Shown here: positions 10,031 through 20,091 of the stretch, piece after piece
Layout of the letters: every line of letters starts with the position of its first letter
Numbering within the stretch: the stretch's first letter is position 1
Source of the DNA: Pyropia yezoensis
Lineage: Eukaryota; Rhodophyta; Bangiophyceae; Bangiales; Bangiaceae
DNA: 64,000 nt
Assembly: GCA_009829735.1 (NCBI GenBank)
Contig: CM020620.1
Coordinates: forward strand, 26,258,951-26,322,950
Direction of reading: 5' to 3'
Made by a program: the position numbers and the translations under genes
Notes under the pieces: generated by a model
The model's input: only the letters and a program-made list of their open reading frames with translations
The model's database searches: none
What the model was told of the DNA's origin: nothing

Positions 10031-13000
10031 TTACAGTAGGCGTCGTCGCCTCATGTAAGGCATGAGGAGTTGGCGGGGTATATTCGCCGCCTGTTCCCAG
10101 GTGGGTGAGCCGTATCCGACCCACATAACCTTCACGTACCAGGGTCCTGGTAGGTTCGGGTCGGTGTGTCCGACCACGCTCTCTACTTGGTATGGAATCC
10201 CATCCGGTCCCACCGGGTCATCTGACCGGTGGGTTGTAAGAGCTTCATGTAGCAACCCAGCCGGTACCGGCTGAGGCTGTTCCGGCTTCAGAGCAGGTGT
10301 GACATCATTCACACTGATGCGTTGGATCTCCGTATCGGAGTGTAAGATAACAGAGTGGTCATCTCTGTGGAGAATCTGGTACGGTCCCTTGACCGGTTGC
10401 ATGAGCTTGTTCCCCCGGAACTTCTGGTGTCTGATGTAGACCCAGTCACCTGTTACCAGGGTTGCGTTGCGCACCCGTAACCGGGCGTCGAAGTTCTTCT
10501 TATATCGAAGTTGTGTTCTGTCAAGGGCACCCTTGAGCTTAGGAATCATCCACGATAGCTTGGCCAACCAAGCTAGGTGGATACGTTCGGCCGGTCCGCC
10601 CTTCGGTGTATCATACCGAGTGCACCTGCCTGGTGGCAGCGTCAGGTTACCGACGCCTAGTGGCATCACCCACTCCAGCGGAGCGATGTTTGTGCTCCGA
10701 TGTGGCCTGGCATTGTATGCCAGGGTGAGTACGGACAGAAGCCTGTCCCAAGTGTTCGTGTGCTCGGCCACGTAACACTGTAGCATCTTGACGATGGTGC
10801 GGTTGAACCGCTCCACCTGCCCGTTGGTTTGCGGGTGGTAGTCGGATGCCCGACGTGGTTCGATACCGAACATGCCCAGGACCTTGTGCAGAATGCTGAC
10901 GTAAGGTTTGCTCCGTTGTCGGAGAGGAGTTGCTTCATGACTCCGTATGCACTGATCCAGTGGTCAACCACTGCGTTCATGATGGTGTATGCCGTATCAT
11001 TCGGGATGGCTGCCGCTCTTGACAGCTTGGTGAAGCGGTCAGACATGACCAGGATGTACCTGTTCCCTTCTTCCGTTACCGGAAGTGGCCCGAGTATGTC
11101 GATAGCGACTTGCTCGTTGGGCCCATCGGGTGGGAATAGCTTCATGGCAGACGCCTGCCTATGTAGACTCATGCGGTTACGCGCACAGGGGTGGCATCCC
11201 CTTACGTGGTCGACCACGTCGACGGCCATTGCTGGCCAGTAGAAGAACCTTCGCATTGCTGCGAACATACGTGAACCCCCCGGGTGTCCGGCTGTGGGGT
11301 TCTCGTGTTCTCGTTCCATGACGGCTTGCCGTAAGGACACGGGAACCACGACTTGATGTCGTCCATCGGCGGGTGCCCGCCGGTATATGAGTCCGTCTTC
11401 GTTCTCGGAGAAGATGCCGGCCGTACCGGCCAGGAGGTTAGCGCGATGACGTCTACAGTCGTCGTCATTGGCTTGTGCCTCGCGGAAGTCTGCGAGGGTT
11501 AGTGGGCATGCTCGGTGTGCCATGGTATGGTCAACCATACCTTGGGTAGCGTTACCCACCATGCAGACCGGTACCACCGGGATGTCCTCGTCCACCGGGC
11601 GGGTATCCCCGCTCGGGGTGTCGAGTCGAGACAATGCGTCTCCGAGATGGTGGGTTGACCCAGCCTTATACACGGTACGGTAGTCGTGCTCGGCCATTTT
11701 TAGCCTCCATCGGGCTAGCCTCCCATGGCTATCGGAATCCTTGTCACCAAGGTTGAGGAGCCATCGTAGGGGTTCGTGGTCGGACCTCACGATGAACCTG
11801 GAGCCCTCCAGGTATGGACGGAGCAGTTGCACTGCCCATATAACTCCGAGGCATTCACGCTCGGTGGCACTATAGTTACGCTCAGCCGGGTTGAGTGTCC
11901 GGCTGAAGTATCCTACCGGACGTAGGTCCGGGATAACGCTATCGGTACCGATCAACGTCTCCCCCTGTAGCAGGGTGCATCCCACTTGGGTGTCGCACGC
12001 ATCGACATCGATGACGAAGGTACCCCGTCGGTGCGGTAACGCAAGGACGGGTGGGGATAGTAGGGCTCGCTTCAGCGACTCGAATGCCTCCTCTTCGCTA
12101 GGCGAAGGGGGTTGGAGTACCTTGGGCAGGATACTGCTCGTAAGAACCGTTAACGGTTTAGCTATCCGAGCGAAGTCCTTGACGAACCGTCGGTATACAT
12201 TGCACATTCCCAGGAAGCTCTTGAGCTGCGTCTGGGTGTTAGGGAACCGGGCATCCCGGAGTGCCCGGGTATTGGCTTCGAGTACCCCTAGTTTACCAGG
12301 GGTTATCTGGTGGCCCAGGTACTCGACCGTCTGTTGGAAGAAGGCGCACTTCTTCAGACGCAGGGTTACCCCGGCGTTCCTCAAGAGGGTGAGTACCTCG
12401 TCAACGTGTTGCACATGGTCATCCATGTTACGTGCGAAGACGATGACGTCATCGAGGTACACTAGGCAGTTACGCCACTTCATCCCCGACAGTATAATGT
12501 CGATAGCCCGCTGGAATGTAGCGGGGGCGTTGGACAATCCGAAGGGCATCCTTAGGAACTCGTACACTCCACTGTGACAGACGAATGCCGTCTTGGGGAT
12601 ATCCTCGTCCGCCACCGGGATCTGCCAGTATCCGGCATTTCAGTCGATGGTGGTAAACACCGTAGCTTCCCCCAGGGAGTCGATGCATTCATCCATCCTT
12701 GGTAAAGGGTAGGAGTCCTTCTTGGTAACCAAGTTGAGGCGTCGATAATCGATGCAAAACCGAGGGGTTTGATCCTTCTTCGGTACGATAACGACTGGGG
12801 CACCCCACTCCGACATCGAAGGTCGTATCACATTCGCTTCGCTCATCCTCTTCACTTCTCCATCAACGATCTCTCGTTGCATAGGTCCCGCTCGGTGCGG
12901 TTGTGACCGGGCGGGGCGTGCGCCTGGTACCAGGTCTATACGATGTTGGGTTGCCCCAATGGTACCCAGGGCTCCGCCTGTCCACATGACGTCATGCTTT

Positions 13001-13937
13001 CTTAACATCCGTCGTACCCCTTCGGCTACCGAAGGGGGAAGGTGGTCGAGGTCAGCCTCGGCCAGTGCCTTCAATGCTTCTTGGTCCTTCGGCGGAATAT
13101 CCGCCGGTAATGATGGTCGACTAGGCTTCCCGTCATCGGGTTGCTGTTGCTCGGTGGTCTCGGCGACCGCCAGCACCTCAAGTGGGTCCACTTGACCTTC
13201 CTTGTCAGGGGTAAGGATATCTCCTTCGTAGAGCTCGGCAATCCCGAGGATAGTTCCCTTCGGGAGGGTGACTGCCTTACGGCGATAGTTCGCCATCACT
13301 AGGAGGGACGACCCTCCTGATGGGAGGTCTATGAGACCGTTGGCCATGGTCAACCCATGGCGCTTGTACGTCCGCAAGTTGGACTTTACTCTGCAGATGC
13401 CTGCGAGGTCACAGTTAACCGGGAGGACTGTCTCCGACAACGGCTCAAAGCGAGTTTGCTTGGCCAACCGAAGTGTCTTCGGCTCGACACTTGCGTACAC
13501 CTCAGCCACGTTAACGTGGCTCCCTTGTAGCGTCAGGTCCCTGACGATAGCCGTGTGTCCTCGCTTCGTCCCGTCGGCTTCTTGAAGCTCGACGGTCCTC
13601 CGGCCTGGCCGGATTGCATCAACGTGAACGTTGATGAAGGTGCACCCCAGTATGCAGGGCACCGATAGGGTCCCACACACCAGGAAGTCGACTTCCGTGG
13701 TGAGTTCCCCGATGGTCACCCGCAGCGACATCGCTGCGGTCGTACGAATGAGGCGACCATTCGCGTCCTTGATGGTGGGTCCCCGAGTCACTCTGACTCG
13801 CGGAAGCCACTTGTCCGGGAGGGTATCCTTCCGGATAAGGTTGGGTCCAGCCCTTGTATCCAGGACAGGGTAGTACGATCGTGTCGACTGGGGGTCAACC
13901 CCCAGTGTGGCTGATACCTTGAAGTTCTCCAAGGTAA
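10031..13937 (-). pseudogene. pol: pol of element B: protease to chromodomain, one stop and one frameshift
   Basis: Read from the gap: aspartic protease region (SYYPVLDT near 13870), RT ([29 protein letters not shown] intact), RNase H (VIDVDACDTQVG), H2C2 finger, integrase (VAIDILGPLPVTEEG, LSDNGAN, PQTNGQVERFNRT) and chromodomain (YVKVMWVGYGSPTWE). An in-frame TGA at 12640-12642 follows VFTTID in RT, where the second B copy reads Cys. A frameshift near 10890-10905 splits the integrase core before GMFGIEP. Both are single lesions in an otherwise well kept frame, so the copy is fairly young. The DNA is full of perfect inverted repeats. Confidence 0.92.
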
Positions 13938-14437
13938 NNNNNNNNNNNNNNNNNNNNNNNNNNNNNNNNNNNNNNNNNNNNNNNNNNNNNNNNNNNNNNN
14001 NNNNNNNNNNNNNNNNNNNNNNNNNNNNNNNNNNNNNNNNNNNNNNNNNNNNNNNNNNNNNNNNNNNNNNNNNNNNNNNNNNNNNNNNNNNNNNNNNNNN
14101 NNNNNNNNNNNNNNNNNNNNNNNNNNNNNNNNNNNNNNNNNNNNNNNNNNNNNNNNNNNNNNNNNNNNNNNNNNNNNNNNNNNNNNNNNNNNNNNNNNNN
14201 NNNNNNNNNNNNNNNNNNNNNNNNNNNNNNNNNNNNNNNNNNNNNNNNNNNNNNNNNNNNNNNNNNNNNNNNNNNNNNNNNNNNNNNNNNNNNNNNNNNN
14301 NNNNNNNNNNNNNNNNNNNNNNNNNNNNNNNNNNNNNNNNNNNNNNNNNNNNNNNNNNNNNNNNNNNNNNNNNNNNNNNNNNNNNNNNNNNNNNNNNNNN
14401 NNNNNNNNNNNNNNNNNNNNNNNNNNNNNNNNNNNNN
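13938..14437. other. assembly gap, exactly 500 N
   Basis: The run is 500 N long, a conventional placeholder rather than a measured size. Left of it the B element breaks off at protease; right of it the C accessory ORF starts without its N-terminal part. The missing B gag and 5' LTR and the missing C accessory N-terminus and 3' LTR cannot fit in 500 bp, so the real gap is larger or the join is chimeric. Confidence 0.95.
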
Positions 14438-15571
14438 GGCGTCCAGCCTGGGGCGCGCACGCCCGTTCTTCGACCTGATGCGTTGGCTTCCATCACGCCC
14501 ATCGTGGTGGGTTGAGTACGGACCGTACATGGAGACGCCGGCGGCATTGTCGTACGTCGCCAGTGGGCTTAAAGACGCAGATAACGCGGCTTGGGGCGTC
14601 GTGTACGACGAGTTTTTCTGCTTTGCCTTGGCGGCTTGGGTGCATTGGCTCGTCCATGACGGACTTTTTTGCTGGTTGCCGGACCAAGTGACCGAGTGGT
14701 TCGACGGGTTGGACGTGTCGCGGCTGGCCGATGGGCCCGGGGGTGAGGAGCGTCTTGCGACGTACCACCGTATGCGTGATGCACACGCCGTCTTCCCGTG
14801 GACAACCATTGTCGCCGACGTCCGCCGACGTGATGAGCGCACCAAGGCGGCTCGCCCAGTGTACGTCAAGTTGGACGCGACGGCCAAGTATGGCTTCGTT
14901 CTTCGTCAGCCGTGCGGCGCGTTTGATTGGAAGTATGACGCCTCGTGGGAGGGTGGTGACGAGTCGTCCGGACCGGGTCGTGGTCCCGGTCGTGGTCGTG
15001 AGACCGGTCATCGGGTGCGGGACGCGTCTCGGTCGTTGTCGCCGGTGGCCGGTGCGGGGTCAAGTGACCGTGTTAACCCTGGTGTGGTTGCCCCTGTGTC
15101 CGGTGGGACCGGTGGCACGGAGCCGATCTGGCCGTCGGAGTGGGCCCGTGTGGGTGCTGTTGCCCTGTTGGGGACTGACCGGGTGGGTGCCTTGGCTGGG
15201 CAAGTGGTGCCTCGTGGCGCAACGGCTGGGCGTTGGCCATTGCTTGGTCTCGTCAGACCGTGGAGATTGATGACGTTCTTCGTCGGGTCAGCGGGATGAC
15301 TGAGTCGGAGGCCGTTGAGGCTTTGGTGTTGACGGTCTCCCGTTTGGCGGATCCGTCTCGCATTCGCGATAGCTTGCTCAGTGAGCTGCGTCGTGCGCCC
15401 TCGGTGGAGGCTCGGGCTGCGAGTCCTCGTCGTGTTGACGTTGGTGCCATTCTTGGCGGTCGTCGTCGACAGATGTCGGATGACGAGGAGGAGGATGCGC
15501 CTCGTGCGCCGGCTCGGCGTGTGCGCTCGCGCAGTTCGTCTTTTGACGAGGGCTCGCGACGTCGCCGTTGA
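14438..15571 (+). pseudogene. antisense accessory ORF of family C, 5' end in the gap, probable frameshift
   Basis: One frame enters from the N run (PFFDLMRWLPSRPSWW) and ends at 15299. An overlapping frame (15233-15571) continues with TESEAVEALVLTVSRLA, then an Arg/Ser-rich tail (RRVRSRSSSFDEGSRRRR), as in the family A accessory protein. I therefore read one gene with a frameshift near 15230. A WW pair and W-V-x6-G-x4-LP recur at similar spacing to family A (51 versus 57 residues from WW to Gly), a weaker match than A with B. The stop at 15571 lies 42 bp from the pol stop, tail to tail. Function unknown. Confidence 0.6.
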
Positions 15572-15612
15572 GGGGGGGGTTGGGAGGTGAGGGTGTTGCC
15601 GCACGGCTTGTG

Positions 15613-18600
15613 TTAGTCTTGTTTGTACTTGTGTTGGCCCTTTGGCTTGTTGTTTGTTTGTTCGTGTTTGAACATGAAGGCAGCCCTGGCCCATTCTGTT
15701 GTCTTTTTGTCCGATGTTAGGACTGGCCGGAGTATCTTCGACTCATGACAGAGCCGTTTGGCTTTTGAGAACCATGAGGCATGTTCCCAGCGTGGGGTGA
15801 CCAGGAGGGTGTCCTTTGGACTGGATTGTAGCTCTGTGACCACTTGGTCAAGGGTGTGGGTGGGGGGTACCCTTAGGCAGATGCCATGTGAGTTCTGCTC
15901 CGAGGCAGTGACATGCCTCTCCGGCTGGTAGCTCAACTGGCCATAGTGCTTGGTGAGTTCTGGGAGTTCCCAGAGTGGTCCCCATGTGGGGGAGGTGAAG
16001 TTCCGGCATGCCTCTGGCAGTGTTGACTTCATGTAGTACACAGGGATGTTTTCCTGGACCGAGCGGTCTGCGTTGTCCCATTGGACATTAGCCTGTACCA
16101 CCCCCCATGGGTCGACGTAGACCGCGAGTATGTGTGGTTGCCAAATAGCGGCGGCTGCGCCAGTGAGCGCAACAAGTCCAGTTGCCAGAGCAACCTTGGT
16201 GGTTGGCTTTCGTGGCTCACGCCACGTGTATCCAGGTATTTCTACCTTTTTGGATCGCAAATGTCGAATGACAAGGTTACGTGGCAAGTTTTCCACTGGT
16301 TCCCACGTGTCGTCCTTGGGGGTATAATCATACCATCGGACTTTGAATTCGTACGAATCTCCAGACCGTCGGTGAGACATGAGTTTTTCGATGACGTATT
16401 CGTCGTGGACGGTTGGCTCCGGCCGTGGTTTGTCAAACCCATCGAGTAGTGGGTGTGGTGTGGACTCATTGGAGTTGTCCGGCCGGGGTGCCGCAGTGGC
16501 ATGATCGCTGTTGATGCGTTTCTCGATACCATCGACGTCAATGACGAAGGTAGAGTCGTCCGCGTCGACGACTATGAATGGCCCGACGGCCTTGCTCTGC
16601 AGCTTGTTAGCTCGTTGATGGTTTGTCGTATAGACATAGTCGCCGATCTTGATCTTACGATTGCGCGTCCCAACGTGGGCATCGAAGTTACGTTTGTAAC
16701 GTTGTTGAGTCTTGGCGAGGGCCTTGATGACGGCCGGGATCTGCAGCCGCAGTCGGGCCATGAACTCGCGCTTTCTCGCGAGCGGCGATCCGTCATTGAG
16801 GGTCCCTCTTTGGGATATGGACGTGCCTGGTGGCAAGTTACGAACCGACAGGTTAGGGACACGTCGTGGGATGACAAGCTCGAATGGCGCTAGTCCAGTG
16901 GACCGATGTGGTTGGCTGTTGTAAGCCATAGTCAGGACGGGCAGAAGCTCGTCCCAGCGCTTGGGGTCCTCGGTCACGTAGTGACGCAGTTGTGTAGCAA
17001 TCGTACGATTGTACCGTTCGACTTGACCGTTGGTCTGTGGGTGGTACGCGGTGGTGCGCACCGTCTCGACTCCGAGTACCTTCATCACGGCGATGAAAAA
17101 GTTTGACATGAACTGGGGTCCTTGGTCGGACAAGATCTTGTCCGGTGGGCCATAGCAGGCTATCCAGTGTTCAATAACAGCGGATGAGACGGAGATGGCC
17201 GTGATGGTCTTGAGTGCGATGCACTTTGTAAGCTTTGCAAAGCGGTCCGTAATGACCAAGATGAATCGATTTCCGCTTTTGCTTGCTGGCAAGGGGCCGA
17301 GGATGTCGATCGACAGTTCCGTCAGTGGTTCTGACGCCGGGAACAGGGTCAGAGGCGTCGTATGCTTACGCAACGCTAGCCGGTTCTGTGCACAAGTGGT
17401 GCAATTGGTGATGGTCTTGTGGATATCCGATATCATGGATGGCCAGTAGAACTTTGTTCTCATAGTGAAGTACATCTTGTTCATGCCCGGGTGGGCGGCC
17501 GTGGTGGCCATGTGTTGGAGCTTCAAGAAGACATCTTGTTGCGACTTGGGGATGACCAGTTGGTCTCCATACACAGTTTTGCGACGCAGTGCGTTGTTGT
17601 CGTCAAGGTAGAATGGCTTGTGTCCTCCGTTGTTGACGCTGTCGATGATCGACTTGCAGAAATCATCCGATTGTTGCTTGTTAATGACTTCATAGAAGTC
17701 AAGAGGCTTGGGGTCGGTTGTGCCTGTGTACCTGTCCGTTTGGACGCCGTGTGCCGTCTGGGCCACCGCTAGACATGGTATGTCATCGTTGATCGTTTCG
17801 TTCATCGCGTTATTGTCCGCGCGGGACAGGAAGTCGGGCAGGTGGTGACTAGCACCTGGCTTGTATTTCAGTTCGAAGTCGAACTCTGCGAGACGCATAC
17901 GCCATCTCATCAACCGACCGCTAGAGTCGGCAGTGCTGTATATCCAGCTAAGGCTTTGATGGTCCGATCGGATTATGAAGTGTTGTCCTTCTAGGAAGTG
18001 CCTCAACTTGAGGACAGCCCACACAATGCCAAGGCATTCTCGCTCCGTTGTGGAGTAGTTGAGCTCCGCTGCGTTAAGAGCGCGGCTCCAGTAGCCGAGT
18101 GGCTGTGGTTTTCCATCGTCGTCCGTTTGGAGTAACGTGCAGCCGAGTTGATACGCACTTGCGTCGACATCGAGCGTTAGCTCACGCCCAGCCTTAGGCA
18201 AGGCCAAGATTGGTGGGTGCACCAAGGCGTCACGGAGGTCCTCAAAGGACGCCAACTCCTCGGTCGAGGGTGGGGGCAGGTCCGGTGGGACGTCTTTCTT
18301 GGTCAACGCGTTTAGCGGTCGGGCTCTCTTGGTAAAGTCTACCACGAACCGTCGATAGACGTTGCACATGCCGAGAAAACTCTTGAGTTGGGTCTTGGTC
18401 TTGGGGAACGTTGCTTGACGCAGGGCGTCGGTGTTCTTGTTAACAACGTGGAGTTTACCAGGCGTTATGCTGTGGCCGAGGTACTCCACCTCGTTGGAAA
18501 ACCACTTGCACTTCTCAAGATTGAGAGTCACGCCGGCCTCCCGTAGTCGGGTAAGGACCTTGTCTACATCATGGATGTGTTGTTTGGCGGTTGCCGAGAA

Positions 18601-20091
18601 GATGATGACGTCGTCTAAGTAGACGAGGCAGACTTGCCACTTGAGTCCGGAGAGTATAATATCCAGGGCACGTTGAAACGTCGCCGGGGCATTGGTCAAG
18701 CCGAATGGCATCGTTGTCCAGTCGAAGATGCCATAGTGCGTTGTGAAGGCCGTTTTTTCTTGGTCCTCCTGCCGCAATGGCACTTGCCAGTACCCAGCGG
18801 TACAGTCGAGAGAGGTGAATACTTTGGCGTCTCCGAGGGAGTCGAGACAGTCCTCCATACGCGGGAGGGGGTACGCATCCTTCTTAGTGATGCTGTTCAA
18901 CCGTCGATAATCGACACAAAACCGGGCCTTCCCATTTTTCTTCGGTACGATGACGACTGGACTGGCCCAGTCACTGTGACTTGGTTTAATAACCTTGAGC
19001 TTCAACATCTTGTTGATTTGATCGACGATGATCGCCCGTTTGAACGCACCGGTTCGATAGGGCTGCGCCCTTATAGGGGCAACCCCAGGTGGGGTGACGA
19101 TGGCGTGCTCTGTAGCGTGTATGACCCCGAGGGTCCCGTCCCACATCTTGCCATGCTTGGCCAACATCGACTTAATTTGCGCGTGCAAATGTTGGGGAGC
19201 CCCGTCGAGGTTGATGTCGTCAAGTGACGGTTTGGGCTGTTCGGTCTCTGGGTCGGTTGACACCGTATCCTCCGTCGGGGCGGCGAGGACTTGCCCGAGG
19301 TGGGGCTCGGCAAACGCGAGGACGCAGCCCTTTCGCAGGATGGCCGTGTCTGGCCCGAAGTTGCATACCTTAACCAGAAATGGTTCGTCAGGTTTGATGG
19401 TGGCGAGTCCGCGGGCGACTGCCATGGTCTTGTGTCGGCACAATCGTGCGTTTGGTTGAAGAGTAACCAGTCCCGGCGTGTCACATCTGACCATAATCCA
19501 TTCCTCGGTCTTGCCCTTGAGGCGCGTTTGTTTGCAAGCACGGACCTTGGTCGACCCCCCGGCCCATTGGGGCTCCATGACGTCGTCTTGACGGATGCTC
19601 AGGATTGGGGAGTGGCCGATCGAATGGTTTTCATCACCTTGCCAAACGATACGTTTGCGGGCGGGCAGGATTGCCTCGATGTGCTTATCGATGAACTCGG
19701 TCCCGAGTATGCACTTGACCGACAGGTTGGGCGTAACGTAAAAACGTTCAAAGGCTTGAACCCCTCCGGTGTCGATGAACAAGTGGATGGCTTGGAGAGC
19801 CTTGATTGTTTGCCCGTTGGCATCAACAATGTGCGGTGCACTGGTTAACGTGTCGGCGTAGTCGCGCCAATGTGGCGGTAGAACATCCGGCCGGATGAGG
19901 TTGACGCCAGCTCCGGTATCGAGGATGGGTCTCATACTCCGCGTGTTCGCGAGCTCCGTGCCTATACAGGCGGCGATTTCATAATGTCGATGAGCTTTGC
20001 TCAGTATCTTGGTGACCTTAGGTCTATCTTGTCGGGCAGGCAAGGGTGCGTCGGGGAGACTGCTCGGTGGTCCTCGACTTACTCGTTTTTC
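15613..20091 (-). CDS. pol: pol polyprotein of family C, uninterrupted, with C-terminal extension
   Basis: The frame has no ATG near its start; it overlaps the end of gag and is open back to GAAAAAC at 20091-20085, so -1 frameshifting is the likely entry. Order: protease (PILDTGAGVNLI), RT (ARFCVDYRRLNSITKKD, VYLDDVIIFSAT), RNase H (TLDVDASAYQLGCTLL, FIIRSDHQSL), H2C2 finger (CTTCAQNR), integrase (SIDILGPLP, LSDQGPQF, TNGQVERYNRT), chromodomain (EFKVRWYDYTPKDDTWE). About 206 residues follow (16233-15616): a hydrophobic stretch VALATGLVALTGAAAAIW, then an aromatic-rich region without a match I know. All catalytic motifs look intact, so the enzyme may be active. The lack of any stop in some 1490 codons contrasts with its damaged gag. 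Confidence 0.93.
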   Translation of the reverse strand, partial: EKRVSRGPPSSLPDAPLPARQDRPKVTKILSKAHRHYEIAACIGTELANTRSMRPILDTGAGVNLIRPDVLPPHWRDYADTLTSAPHIVDANGQTIKALQAIHLFIDTGGVQAFERFYVTPNLSVKCILGTEFIDKHIEAILPARKRIVWQGDENHSIGHSPILSIRQDDVMEPQWAGGSTKVRACKQTRLKGKTEEWIMVRCDTPGLVTLQPNARLCRHKTMAVARGLATIKPDEPFLVKVCNFGPDTAILRKGCVLAFAEPHLGQVLAAPTEDTVSTDPETEQPKPSLDDINLDGAPQHLHAQIKSMLAKHGKMWDGTLGVIHATEHAIVTPPGVAPIRAQPYRTGAFKRAIIVDQINKMLKLKVIKPSHSDWASPVVIVPKKNGKARFCVDYRRLNSITKKDAYPLPRMEDCLDSLGDAKVFTSLDCTAGYWQVPLRQEDQEKTAFTTHYGIFDWTTMPFGLTNAPATFQRALDIILSGLKWQVCLVYLDDVIIFSATAKQHIHDVDKVLTRLREAGVTLNLEKCKWFSNEVEYLGHSITPGKLHVVNKNTDALRQATFPKTKTQLKSFLGMCNVYRRFVVDFTKRARPLNALTKKDVPPDLPPPSTEELASFEDLRDALVHPPILALPKAGRELTLDVDASAYQLGCTLLQTDDDGKPQPLGYWSRALNAAELNYSTTERECLGIVWAVLKLRHFLEGQHFIIRSDHQSLSWIYSTADSSGRLMRWRMRLAEFDFELKYKPGASHHLPDFLSRADNNAMNETINDDIPCLAVAQTAHGVQTDRYTGTTDPKPLDFYEVINKQQSDDFCKSIIDSVNNGGHKPFYLDDNNALRRKTVYGDQLVIPKSQQDVFLKLQHMATTAAHPGMNKMYFTMRTKFYWPSMISDIHKTITNCTTCAQNRLALRKHTTPLTLFPASEPLTELSIDILGPLPASKSGNRFILVITDRFAKLTKCIALKTITAISVSSAVIEHWIACYGPPDKILSDQGPQFMSNFFIAVMKVLGVETVRTTAYHPQTNGQVERYNRTIATQLRHYVTEDPKRWDELLPVLTMAYNSQPHRSTGLAPFELVIPRRVPNLSVRNLPPGTSISQRGTLNDGSPLARKREFMARLRLQIPAVIKALAKTQQRYKRNFDAHVGTRNRKIKIGDYVYTTNHQRANKLQSKAVGPFIVVDADDSTFVIDVDGIEKRINSDHATAAPRPDNSNESTPHPLLDGFDKPRPEPTVHDEYVIEKLMSHRRSGDSYEFKVRWYDYTPKDDTWEPVENLPRNLVIRHLRSKKVEIPGYTWREPRKPTTKVALATGLVALTGAAAAIWQPHILAVYVDPWGVVQANVQWDNADRSVQENIPVYYMKSTLPEACRNFTSPTWGPLWELPELTKHYGQLSYQPERHVTASEQNSHGICLRVPPTHTLDQVVTELQSSPKDTLLVTPRWEHASWFSKAKRLCHESKILRPVLTSDKKTTEWARAAFMFKHEQTNNKPKGQHKYKQD
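20079..20091 (-). promoter_or_regulatory. gag-pol -1 frameshift signal of family C
   Basis: In the gag frame the codons read TCG AAA AAC GAG TAA, so the heptamer GAAAAAC ends 3 nt before the gag stop and pol is open in the -1 frame. Families A and B have GGGAAAC at the same distance from the stop. The C heptamer is not a perfect X-XXY-YYZ site, so its strength is uncertain. Confidence 0.65.

Larger units (their letters stand above)
6228..13937 (-). mobile_element. Ty3/gypsy element B (family B), 5' end lost in the scaffold gap
   Basis: Read on minus, the element runs from the pol protease (at the gap) through RT, RNase H, integrase and chromodomain (stop at 10031), then an opposite-strand ORF (7182-9551), a G-rich tract and a 363-bp LTR (6590 down to 6228). 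The copy at 61220-64000 has an LTR of the same length and the same protease-RT sequence. Gag, primer-binding site and 5' LTR must lie in or beyond the N run. The base run next to the LTR end is ATGGC (6223-6227), which cannot be matched to the missing side. Confidence 0.92.

Noticed and set aside
15233..15571. Separate small gene overlapping the family C accessory ORF
   Set aside because: Its sequence matches the C-terminal style of the family A accessory protein, so a frameshift in one ORF is simpler.
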